Shown here: positions 1 to 10,405 of the stretch, in pieces
How the letters are laid out: each line of letters starts with the position of its first letter
Position numbering within the stretch: the stretch's first letter is position 1
DNA from: Hydractinia symbiolongicarpus
Taxonomy: Eukaryota; Cnidaria; Hydrozoa; Anthoathecata; Hydractiniidae
DNA: 64,000 nt
Assembly: GCF_029227915.1 (NCBI RefSeq)
Contig: NC_079875.1
Span: forward strand, 5,952,001 to 6,016,000
Direction of reading: 5' to 3'
Made by a program: the position numbers and the translations under genes
Notes under the pieces: generated by a model
Told to the model about the DNA's origin: nothing
Database searches by the model: none
What the model saw: only the letters and a program-made list of their open reading frames with translations

Positions 1-179
1 TGATATAGAAAACACCTGTTTCGCTTGGGTACATAACATTTTGTACTTAATAAATTAGAAACGCTGAAAGGTTCAAAAAGGGACAACTTTGACGTGGTTT
101 GACGTTGTTCTTGAACAGGGAGTTTAACCAAGGCTACCCTAGTCTGTATATATACATATTTGAATAAAAACTTGCTATT
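1..179. other. Left edge, upstream of first gene
   Basis: Short AT-rich stretch before the first start codon. It should contain the promoter of the plus-strand gene. I looked for a terminal inverted repeat shared with the region beyond 5519 and saw no convincing one. Confidence 0.3.
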
Positions 180-1943
180 ATGTGGGATATACCAAACATG
201 CAAGATAATGATGACGAGGATGATATACCCATTGGTAATTTGTTTGCAAGAAGGATGTTATCCAGGCCCACAACAACAAGAAGGTAGCTATAGCTAAAAC
301 AGTATTTATAGCTAGCTAGATGTAGGTAGAGCCAATTTTAATACAATACATCACTAGTCAAATGTAATATAAAAAATATATATATACCAATAATAAATTT
401 AGTTAGCTATGACATACATAAAACTAGTTACATAGCTAGGTAGTTAACATATTGGCAGCTTATATTTAGCTAAACAAAAATGATTATTTATAGTTTATTG
501 TATAATTTATAGTTACAGAAATCCAAAGTCGTCAAACAACTCCGTAACTGACTATGCTGATCAAGATTTGTCAAGTGAGATCAATGCCATAATTGGTGGC
601 GCCCCAGTTATTGAAACAAAATGTAGTTGCAAAGGTTCCTGCCAAAAAAGGTGTGACTGTCGTAAAATTGGGGTAAAATGCACAGTTGGATTTTGCCTAT
701 GTGATCCATGTAAATGCAAAAACTTCAGAGAGCAGGTGAAAAATTTTAAACAATAATTGTTTACCTTGCTACCCATTTTGGTAAAAGTACGTATACACTT
801 GAAGACTAAATTACAAAGCACTTACATTATATAGCATAAAAATTATCAATGTGATTATGGTATGGCTTTGCTTTTAGGCTGCTGTAGTTAGTTCAAATTT
901 AGTAGATGGGAATAGTTACAATGATACAACTAGTAATGGATCAACAGAACCAGAAGTCAGTATATACATTATAGCTTGCAATAAAAAACTTAAATTATAA
1001 GACTAATGTAGTAACATTTTCAATATATATATATATAGGATGCAGTGGAAAATATTTCCTGTAAGTGCAAAGGTCGTTGTATCCGATGTCCTTGCAGAAA
1101 TAATGGCAGCAATTGTGATGATCAGTTTTGTGCTTGTGACATAACAAAATGTAAAAATAAAAACGAAATAGTAAGTACCAGCACATTTCTGTGTATAATA
1201 CCTATAAAACAAAATATAAAAAAGTGTTAATAAGTATTTATATGTGTATATGGAATATGGTAGGTCACATCCAGTAGAAAACGAAAATATATTAGACCAG
1301 CTGATGTTGGTGATTTATTATCAAAAAGATCAGCAGACACAAAGGATGAATGTGTTGTATGTATTTTTTTTTAATTATATACTTTAACCTTATCCACATC
1401 CATTATTAGTATATATATTAAATTTATATTGGCATTTAATTTCAGAAGTATTGTGAAAGTCTTCAAAGCGAACAGTTAAGAGAAATATTAGCTGATATGG
1501 CAGAAAAATCACCGAGCACTTGGAAATTAGTGAAATCTGACATTGAGGGCCATGGTAATAGGAGAAGGACAGAGGACACCCCAGGCTGGTGTGTATGTGG
1601 CCAATGTATAGAAATGGAAGAAGAAAGGGATCAAGTTTGCTGCCAAAATAATATAAAGAACCATGAAAATGCTGAATTCAGGCATCTTATTCTTGATGAC
1701 AGGGTTCTAGACCTTGCAATGCGTGGAAACAGTGATTGGCTTCAGTACCCATTTGATCCTGAAGAAAATGCTTGCTGGCGATACACTGCCTATCGGCAGT
1801 ACATAATGTGGTTTTGGGGACACTTAGGTAGTGGTAATAGAAAAGTCATACCCTCTTGCATTTTACGAAAAATCAGAGAACGTTTTCCTTCTGTAGATGG
1901 AATTTACAGAGGTTTTATGGATAGGTATGAGGCTTTACGATAA
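180..1943 (+). CDS. CXC-like repeat protein with C-terminal P2X7 ballast-type domain (6 exons)
   Basis: Six exons are proposed: 180-283, 519-735, 878-955, 1039-1170, 1264-1356 and 1446-1943, each bounded by AG/GT. Phases agree throughout and give about 373 aa. Residues about 1-60 are acidic and polar. Residues about 70-102 and 141-170 are two cysteine-rich motifs (CSCKGSC...CDC and CKCKGRC...CPC) resembling CXC/tesmin-type zinc motifs, which often bind DNA. Residues about 226-373 match the P2X7 C-terminal ballast domain: WCVCGQC at 256-262, a CC pair near 273, then a C-W-R-Y-x-x-Y-R-Q-Y-x-x-W block. There is no P2X channel part and no membrane segment. The gene converges on the transposase-like gene ending at 2003. 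Domain naming is from motif memory; the cellular role is unknown. A DNA- or chromatin-binding accessory protein of the neighbouring element is one inference. Confidence 0.75.
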
Positions 1944-2002
1944 AATATAAAATAATGAAAAATATAGGCAGAAAAACTACACTACATACCAACAGATAAG
2001 AG
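1944..2002. terminator. Convergent 3' ends, 59 bp between stop codons
   Basis: The stop codons of the two flanking genes face each other across 59 AT-rich bases. Both transcripts need polyadenylation signals, so their 3' UTRs very likely overlap on opposite strands. No exact AATAAA is evident between the stops. Confidence 0.4.
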
Positions 2003-5000
2003 TTATTGGAGTTTCATTTCTTCTCTTGCTTGATGTTTTTCAAGTAATAATTCCATGGGAGGAGCAGTTGTTGCAGCAATATTTTGACGTAATGCTTTAG
2101 TACATTCTCGTCCAATCTCTACGCGATTAACATTTCCCCTGTCAACATGACGTCTCCATAGTATTTCTGCCATGAGTCCTATAATGCACATATATAGATA
2201 TACATTTTTATTCCTTTTTTATATATACATATATTTTACCATATGTTTTAGTTTTACATAATTTTATTATTGTATAACTATTGTAAAGATAATAAACGTT
2301 AGTTGAACTTAGAACATACTTCGTATATAGATATAGTCCTTTGGTTTAGGTACTGCTACTAAAAACCATTGCTTTGTCCTCTTTCCATATCTGCGGACAT
2401 AAACAAGTGAACCATCTTTTTTTTGAAGCTGTCCTCGATTTAAATGACCGTTAAAGTCCAAATATGCTAATTGATGTCTGGTGATGTAAGCATCATTTTT
2501 GTACCCAATGCGCTTTGGACAGTAGGCTAACACTAAGTTATGAAATGCCTAAATAAAAGTACAAATCTTAGTAAGAAAACTCCTGTCCACATAGCGTATT
2601 TTTTTAATTTATTACATATACAACATGTAACATAAAATATATTACAGTAACTTTTTATAACAAAATATATCAGTGTTAGTAACTCCTTTCACAATGTTTA
2701 CCTCTAAAAGACCTGTGTGTCGATTTTTGGTGTAATATGTAAAGCTTTTTAGCCAAGAACTTTTCATGACATGCTTTCGAATAATTTCCATAGATGGTCC
2801 TGTTGGATCTAACCAAGTTTTTCCTTCAGTAGGTTCTTCCATAGGTTCGTGTTCGCATTGTAAATGGTCACCAGTTATATGCTTAAGTAAACGCATCCAA
2901 AGAACTCGCATTTTTAATTCATCCTCTTCACAGTGTGAGCAACAATACCAAAAGTGATTCCTTATGGGTGCCAACCAAGGATTAATAAGTGGCTGCAGTT
3001 GTTTTTTCTTGGAGACCTATAGTTCATATTATATTTGTACACTATTGTAGTTTGTATAATATATTTCTGATGGGTATAAAAAAGTTATGTTATATACCTC
3101 CTGAGAGATTTTTTTTGTTATTTTTCCTGCCTTATGCCATACATCTAAACTGTGATGTGTTGCTTTCAATATTGGTTCTTTTTCTACAAGTTAATTCAAT
3201 AGAATGTTGAGAACTGCTAGAAAAAAAGTTTAAAAATATATATATATTTAAAAATCCTGACTTACTCATCAAGCACTTTATAGTTGCATGAGCATCAGTG
3301 CATATTTCATCAATTCTGAGATCCTTTTTGCTGATTAAGTATTTCATACCTTTCATAAATAAGTGTACTTCTAACTTCGTGGACTGAAGATTGACCTATC
3401 AATATTTTTTTTAGTTTACAAGTGTTTTGAATTACTCATGCAATCAAAATAGCAAATATCTTACTACCTCTCTTTTGTCACCAAATTGCATCATAACTAA
3501 TTTTTTAGATTGATGATCCATGAAGGTATAGGTACCCTTGGTAGCAGACCAACCAGGGGAATCTAGCTGGCAGTCACCACAAATGATAACTTCGTCTTGA
3601 TGGGACATGCTTTCAATAATGTCATGTTCTATATCATCATAAGTCTGTTGCACTGCTGGACTTACATATAATTTTTGATTTTTATAAAAGGTTGAAATAT
3701 TAGGTTTTCCAAGTTGGACAAATTTGCAAAATCTTGAAAATTGATTTATTTGACCACCTGACAATACTAAAGCACTTTCGACAATATAATTAATAACGAA
3801 CCCTGAACCATATATGGGAGATGAATACCAAAAGTCTTTGTGACCTTTTAGACATTTCCAAGTTAACTTGATAGTATATCCTGAACATAATGTGAATATG
3901 TTAAGTTTGCTATTTATTTAGCAATAAAACATATAGAGAGGATCTGTTCATACCTATATAAAAGCTCTCTATGTTAACAATTTGTGCATTACAGTCTTTT
4001 TCATGACAGGTATCCCCTAACAAGTATTCTAACTGTCTGGTTGATGCAATGCATTTAGGATCGTCAATTTTTTGAAATTCGTCATCCAAACTTCCATAAT
4101 TACACCTAGAACACCAATACTGTTGGCAAAACACTTGACAAACATTTGCACAATTCATATTTTTTTAAATAAATATACAGTATAGAAGGGACTGGGAGGG
4201 ATTCGAACCCTCAATTAACGCTAAGCGTTTTCTCTACCAATTGAGATACACCAGCCCTATAGCCATAACTTAATTTAAATATTTACCTAATATATGGATC
4301 TGATGCCAAGTCAGGATATTCAATTTCATCATCTCCAATGTCTTCCTGCCCTTCTGTTTCTTGGGCAATTAATTCTTCAACATCATCCAATGTCACATCC
4401 AAGGCTGAAACATCATCGTGGCTACAAGTAAAATATATATAAATACACAAATGATTATGTATATACCTTATTAACCCATAAACAATCTATATATACCTTG
4501 TATCATTTCCAATATCTTGGTCATCATTAAAATTTATTTTAGTTGGCTTTGCAGATCTAATTTAATAAAATAAAGCTTCTAAGAAAGCATTCAATTAGTA
4601 AGGACAAACATAATTAAAATTAATGTGTACCTTTTAAAACAGATAGAATGCTTTGGTTCTAAATGTGGTGTTGATTGGTTTAAAGGCCTAGTGAAAAATA
4701 AAATATGTATGAAAACATTGGCAAAAGACTTGCACCTGCAAACAGTAAAGCTTTGAAATCACATATAGCTATATATATATCATGCTTTCCAGAAACAAAT
4801 CAGCCAGCTACTCTAATTTACAAATTTGCTGTATATACTTTAATATTTCCATCGATGGGAAATTTGAATCTTTTTTAGTACATTCAATCTCCATTTCAGT
4901 TTTAGCCTTTTTTGAGCTAACAATAACAACACGTGGTGTATCATTAGGACCAGTTATTGAAGACTTTGTGTTACTGCTGCTATCATATGTTGGTGAAAGT

Positions 5001-5519
5001 AAGCATGAGAGAGGTGAAGTAAAAGAAGTCGATGAATCTTTAGACGAGCTACTTGATGATTGTCTTTTCTTTTTTAGTACTACAACTTCACCTAAATAAA
5101 TAAAATAAAATTTTATGTAACTTTCTATACCTAGCTAGAAGCCATCATGTCAATAACTATTTTCATAAGATATCTGATGTTTCTTTTTACTTTTATACTA
5201 ACTAAACTTAGCTGGCTAGGCAGTCTGACAATCTGATTAAAGTTAGATCACAGTTTGCAATTATTTTCTTACTGCATGGAGTATGCACCATTCTCTTTGA
5301 AGAGTTTAGTAACATAATACTGTTTCTGGAATCTTTATTGTGGTGTGCCCTCAAAACTTCATGAACCCAAGTGAAGAAATCTTGGTTGTATAAAAACTTT
5401 AACTCTTCTTTTAGACGTATTAAGTTCTCGTAGCACTCCTTTGCCTTCTCTCCAGTTCCAAGGTAAACTCTATACTTGCTTCCCCTAACAATCTTTGGTG
5501 CTTTTGAGGAGCTAGCCAT
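2003..5519 (-). CDS. Transposase-like protein, RNase-H-fold type, intact 12-exon gene
   Basis: Exons in transcript order: 5519-5273, 5091-4839, 4687-4631, 4556-4497, 4421-4287, 4105-3954, 3880-3465, 3395-3266, 3183-3098, 3016-2702, 2548-2320, 2178-2003. Junction phases agree and give about 751 aa with no stop. The exon 7 donor could instead lie at 3468. The N-terminal third is Ser-rich and basic, then acidic. The core has GDCQLDSPGWSATKGTY, then a TDAHATIK block, then HHSLDVWH, RNHFWYCCSHC and LAYCPKR. This order is shared by a family of transposase-like proteins widespread in invertebrates and fish; the Asp residues in GDCQLDSPG and TDAHAT are candidates for the DDE metal ligands. I lean to a Kolobok-related superfamily from memory, without certainty. 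It may be an autonomous transposon or a domesticated gene. Confidence 0.7.
4189..4257 (-). tRNA. tRNA-like sequence in an intron, probably pseudogene
   Basis: The minus strand folds a 7-bp acceptor (GGGCTGG with CCAGTCC, one G-U) and a perfect 5-bp T-arm with loop TTCGAAT. The D-arm core TCTCAATTGGTAGAGA is tRNA-like. The anticodon arm does not form a normal 5-bp stem with a 7-nt loop and U33 is missing, and there are extra bases before the D-stem. It lies in the intron between the fifth and sixth exons of the transposase-like gene, on the same strand. Likely a tRNA pseudogene or tRNA-derived SINE head. Confidence 0.45.
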
Positions 5520-5636
5520 GTTGAAACCCTAGCAGTTTGACATGAACTATCGCACGCTTCAGTGCTGGCCAAAGCCATCAAAACTACACTTAGCCCTGGG
5601 TAATTTTAAAAAAAATGTGGTTTTGCCTTATGATTT

Positions 5637-6311
5637 TCAGATTTTTGCTGCTGATATCAGCATATTTTGGGCCTCGAGTGCCACACCTCCGTATATATAG
5701 GAGTTAATTATCTTTAATTTAGGGCAATTATTTTTTATGGTAGTTATGATAATATCAATTGTCCTTGTTTGTAATGCAGTAATAATTTTCTTTTCTTGAT
5801 CTTCAGCAATGAAGTCGTTTTGAGGTTGTTTTGTTTTGCCAAGTTCTTTAGGAAGTATTTTTGTGTTTGACTTTATGTCTGTTTCATTTGTTATGTTTAG
5901 TAATGGCGTAAATTGTAGAGATTTTTTTGACTGGAAACAGTTTTTTTGGACAGGATAATTTTCATTTTTAATGTTGATTTTTTTTGGTTTTGACTGCTGG
6001 TTTGGTGAAAAAACTGCACATCTTTTTACTGTTGTTTGCTGTTGTAAATGGATTTGTTGTTGTTGTACATTATTCTGGAAGTCAAACATTTTATTGATAA
6101 ACCTGTCACACTTTGAACAAATTGTTGTAGGCAATAGTTCAAACTCGGAAACGTTTAATCCACATGTTCTGAATATTTTGTGATGTAAGGATTTTTCCTT
6201 TCCACTTTTTGAAAAAATTCTGGTCAAGTGATGTGCTGATGTTTCTTCAGCACAAATTCGACACACTCCTTTGCCACCTTTATAAACTTTTTTAGGCGTA
6301 GATGGCAACAT
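5637..6311 (-). CDS. Single-exon protein with ZAD-like zinc domain
   Basis: The first ATG of this frame is at 6311; the frame stays open upstream to a TTG at 6320, where a CAG just before the AAGATG could instead be a splice acceptor. From 6311 it encodes about 224 aa. Residues about 10-75 hold VCRICAEE, a helical stretch with IFRTCGL, and TTICSKCDRFI, so a CxxC...CxxC arrangement like the zinc-finger-associated domain (ZAD). The remainder is Gln-, Lys- and Asn-rich low-complexity sequence with no recognisable C2H2 fingers. ZAD normally dimerises transcription factors; here no fingers are seen, so DNA binding is not supported. The start is head-to-head with nothing obvious; the gene lies just upstream of the transposase-like gene on the same strand. 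Confidence 0.55.
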   Translation of the reverse strand: MLPSTPKKVYKGGKGVCRICAEETSAHHLTRIFSKSGKEKSLHHKIFRTCGLNVSEFELLPTTICSKCDRFINKMFDFQNNVQQQQIHLQQQTTVKRCAVFSPNQQSKPKKINIKNENYPVQKNCFQSKKSLQFTPLLNITNETDIKSNTKILPKELGKTKQPQNDFIAEDQEKKIITALQTRTIDIIITTIKNNCPKLKIINSYIYGGVALEAQNMLISAAKI

Positions 6312-6320
6312 CTTCTGCAA

Positions 6321-7276
6321 CGAGAGATTAACAAGAAGAGCACCTGCAACACTTCACTTCTCTCTCGAGCCATATTTATGAATGCATTACCCTAGCTGGC
6401 TAGCAACAACACCGACTACTTTTTAACAAAAAATATCGTATATTTGAAAGAAATTCTTACTTTAGCTAAGACATCTTTAAAAAAAGGTGGAGGAAATGAG
6501 ATTAAAAAGGAAAAATAATGCTTTTTAAGGATTTAAAACCACCAACAACAACGACGCCACATCTTCCGGTGCCATATTTGTTTATGTATCACTTTTAGGA
6601 TTTTTGCTGACGCCAGCTAAAAGCGTTGCATAATTAGGGTAACGCCATGGGCCAATCAGATGCGATACGGTGACCAGCCTGGTCCAGGGCTATTTCGCTA
6701 GAACTATCAGAAAGCGCAGCGCCGTTGAGAAGCAAATAGTCCTGGGGACGAGGTTGATCAAGCGGCGTTTCTTACAAATACCAGATATAGCCCAAGATGG
6801 AGATCGCAGTTCCGACTAGTATAGATCATACGAAAATAAAATTTGTATTGCCTCAATTTAATATACTGTGTACGATAGGTAATTAAGTCAGTACAGGAAG
6901 TTTTAACGTCCTTACTAAAGGCTGGCTCTTCCTCCCCTTCGACTGTAACTATTTTACCATACCGCCAGAGATACGTATTATCATTTTTTTGCATTAGAAT
7001 CCCACAGTAAAAAATTATTATTATTATTAATGTACAGTAATAAATAAAAGTAATAAAATTATTTATATATTATATAAAAACGAGTTAAAAATTTTTCGTG
7101 AAGATGATGTAGACTAAAAAAAGATTCGAGAAGGAGATAACTGCGAGAACGAAAAAGAGAGGACTGTTGGGGACTTGATGCCTAATGTGTGCCAGCGATT
7201 AGAACAAACAAACAACAAAAATAAATATTGAAACAACAAACAATATAAAAAACAATATAATAACTAAAACAGAATG
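6321..7276. other. Intergenic, with a short MITE-like inverted repeat
   Basis: No convincing gene. Around 6671-6755 an imperfect inverted pair (AGCCTGGTCCAGGGCTATTT and, inverted, AACCTCGTCCCCAGGACTAT) marks a small MITE of the CTCGTCCCCAG family also seen at 22.4, 23.3 and 61.3 kb. The rest is AT-rich sequence with a run of ATT/ATA near 7010-7080. Confidence 0.4.
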
Positions 7277-7690
7277 TCAAAGCCTGGCTTCGTCACATGC
7301 GAAGCTGAAGTCATCAGCTGGCTCCACGTTAACCTTCACAGAACGACTACCCCTCAGACACAACAAAGCAGAACGCATTATTACAAAACTTAATTTACAT
7401 CTTATCCATGACATTATTCGTTCATACTTTTGTCCCGTCTTGTTAGCAATCTTTTCAGCGAGATGTTTGTGAAATATGGTACCTTCTTGACTCATACCTC
7501 CATTAATGGAAAAAACAAGTGGAGTGAATGAGCCATGTTCAAGGTTGATGACGCGGTCGTTATATTTCCTCTTCTTTTCGCTCTCGTGATTCCTATATAT
7601 TGCTGCTACTGGAATGTTCGCTTGTGAGTTGGAGTTGACATTGGTGGTAATTCGAACGTCGAAATAAGCGTATTATCATTACCTAAAATA
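7277..7690 (-). pseudogene. Retroelement-associated C-terminal fragment
   Basis: The minus strand is open from about 7690 to a stop at 7277. It reads YFDVR, then ...RKYNDRV..LEHGSFTPLVFSINGG, then MSWIRCKLSF and LLCLRGSRS. This series of motifs is, from memory, a recurrent C-terminal module of retroelement polyproteins in cnidarian genomes. No reverse transcriptase is found upstream, so this is a 5'-truncated copy. The class of parent element is not assigned. Confidence 0.5.
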
Positions 7691-8196
7691 TGGAGAGATG
7701 TTTCTGGAATTAGGTGAAATCCATTTTCAGTGTCAGGTAATCTATTCGCGGCTAGCTTCTGACAATAAGGCAACCACAACTTCCTTCTTTAGTTGGCTCG
7801 CCTTAGAGCAAGCAGTTTTTAATCTCAGCCACATATTAGAAAGCGAAAAAAGCTCCGGGAACGAGATAGTGAGCAGCTTTGACAATAGCCCTGCTAGTTG
7901 TTATAAAATTTATCTGTTATGAATTTAAAGATGGAGTACTGGTGTTTTAAAACTGCGTCCCCAGGATTTGTTAGGTTCTTTATATTAGGACACACTCTGT
8001 CCCGGGGGACGAGATACACGTTTTACATTTTTTCGGCAGATAATCCTTTCCCTTGATATAAATTTGTTACATCCTTTTGGCTAGCAAACCCTTTCTCGCA
8101 GATTCTTTTTTTACACTAAAAACGAGAAAACTACAATTTTTCATTCTTTATAAGAAGTGAGGCGGTATTCTAACCGTAAGTTTAAACACAGCAAGT
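7691..8196. other. Intergenic, no gene seen
   Basis: No supported gene. A pair of CTGCGTCCCCAGG-like and CCCGGGGGACGAG-like segments near 7955-8015 face each other and may be a further remnant of the CTCGTCCCCAG MITE family. Confidence 0.3.
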
Positions 8197-8425
8197 GACT
8201 ACAGGGGCGGATCTAGGGTTAGGCAGCCTAGGCAATTGCCTAAGCCTAGTTTTGTGAACTAGAAAAAAAATTCTCTATAGATAGAATAATCTATAAAAAA
8301 AACTAAATTATTTTTATCAATTTATTTTTGGCATCCGCCGATTTCGACTATGACGATGCGCGGCGTGCGTGTTTTATTTTACTCAAATAAGCAAACCCGG
8401 GGCGATCTTAGGCAAAATGTCTATT

Positions 8426-8603
8426 CGCCTAAAACGTCCGCGGGTTTTAAAGTTCCGAATGAATGAAAATCACAGATGGAAGAAAAAACGCCTAAAACGT
8501 CCGCGGGTTTTCAAGTTCCAATGAATGAAATTCTGGAATGTGAAGAAAAAACGCCTAAAACGTCCGTGGGTTTTAAAGTTTAAACGCCTAAAACGACCAC
8601 GGG
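8426..8603. repeat. 63-bp minisatellite inside the hAT-like element
   Basis: The core CGCCTAAAACGTCCGCGGG recurs at 8426, 8489, 8552 and, divergent, 8585. The first three are spaced 63 bp apart. The CpG-rich core is unlike the surrounding AT-rich sequence. Confidence 0.75.
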
Positions 8604-9859
8604 TACGGTTACATGGAGTGGATGTTTCTTTTTCAACATGGTTTACCTGGATCAGGTCCAATTGCAGGGAGCACTTCAAATGTCTAGAATATTAAAGCAA
8701 TTGTATGCCACCTAAGTTAAATAAAGAAGTTTTGAATTTGGAAACCTTTTCAGATATTGAAAGGATTGGAAATGCTGGAGAGAAGTATTTTGGCCACGTG
8801 TGCCGTGTTGTTGTCTCAAACCAAACCTTTATCTTCCTCTGCAAGAGACAATAAATTCAGTAATACTTGAAATATTTTAGTTTTAGCTGCTCCTGAATTT
8901 TAGGCACTTTTGTGTCAAGAACTATTCTTAAAAGTGGTAAACCACCAGATGTTCTTACAAAACGTGTAATTTAAATCTTTTTCTTATCAAAACAAAAGGT
9001 TTTAACTTGGCCTTGATCAAATGCATTGTTTATAAACATAAAAGCCCAATGCTAAACGAGATAGCTAACTGAGGCAATTTATGTCAACACTGCCTTGGCG
9101 GTCGAGAGATGTTTTGATGTGTATGTTAAATTCGGTATAGAGTATTACTAGCTACCTGTATGTGTATTAGTTGGAATTTTGTTAGTTTTTTTTCTTTAAC
9201 GTCTTAAGGGTCACTGGCTTCGTGTAGGCTTTGTGTAGCCGTTTATGCAACTGTGTATCTTTGTTTCTGTTAGGGAGAGAATACATTCTTGTAAGATAAC
9301 TAAGGGACAGCTCTTTCATGAACGCAAAAGTCCAAGCTAAATGTTAATAGATCTGCAGATCCCCTTTCCCTCCCCTAAACATCAAATCAGAAAAGGTAAT
9401 CTTTGAATGTTGTCAGTCCTTGAAACCATAAGCACTCGGCCATGTGTCCCTGCTAAGCAGGTAGACACTAAAAGTTATTAATACTTTCTGTTCTCTAAGA
9501 AATCGATGTATACAGTATGAGATATAATTAAACGGCAAAGGATTCTACCTCGTCCCACCGCCAAATTTATACGCTTAGCATATACTTTTTTATTGTGATT
9601 GTCCCTAAGAACTTTGACTTTGTGGGAACTTTTAAACAGTGCATTTTATATGCAACATCCCACTGCTCATTTTAAAACTTTTAAGAACACGAGAAGATCT
9701 CTTTGACTTTCCCATGTTACTTTTAATTGTAATAAAATTGCTAAAAACAAAAGAATGAAGCAATACCTAATCTAAGAATAGTCCAAGTTTGTTTTATAAT
9801 ATTTCTTATTCTCATCTTGCTGAGCAATACAACGTATATAATTTTGTTTTAGGATAAGA

Positions 9860-10405
9860 TATTTTGATGTCACCCTGGTACCTAAGATGAATATTCTTCT
9901 AACAACGAAAATCACCATCAATTAAAAGAACACAGATTTGTTAATCCTTATAATATTGGAAAACTGTAAACAATGGATATATATCTGGTATAATCCACAA
10001 AGTTGTGTTTCATAAGAGGAACTAAGAAGGTGAAAAAAATCAATCAAAATAACTTGTATTTTGATGTCACCCTGGTACCTATGATGAATATTCAAGTAAA
10101 TAACACAGAAGATTTGTTCTGAATCCTTATAATATTGGAAAACTGTAAACAATAGATATATATCTGGTATAATTCACAAAGTTGTGTTTCATAAGAGGAA
10201 CTAAGAAGGTGAAAAAAATCAATCAAAATAACTTGTATTTTGATGTCACCCTGGTACTTATGATGAATATTCAAGTAAATAACACAGAAGATTTGTTCTG
10301 AATCCTTATAATATTGGAAAACTGTAAACAATGGATATATATCTGGTATAATCCACAAAGTTGGTGAAAAAAATCAATCAAAATAACTTGTGAATATTCA
10401 AGTAA
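9860..10405. repeat. About 180-bp tandem repeat, three copies, inside the hAT-like element
   Basis: GATGTCACCCTGGTACC and its downstream sequence recur at 9866, 10063 and 10242, with spacings of 197 and 179 bp; a partial copy follows to about 10405. The second and third copies are nearly identical. Confidence 0.8.

Noticed and set aside
4782-5099. Plus-strand frame of 105 codons
   Set aside because: Shadow of the Ser-rich second exon of the minus-strand transposase-like gene.
1-5640. Terminal inverted repeats enclosing the two-gene module
   Set aside because: Only weak, short matches (such as GGCTA...TAG) were seen; not enough to define ends.
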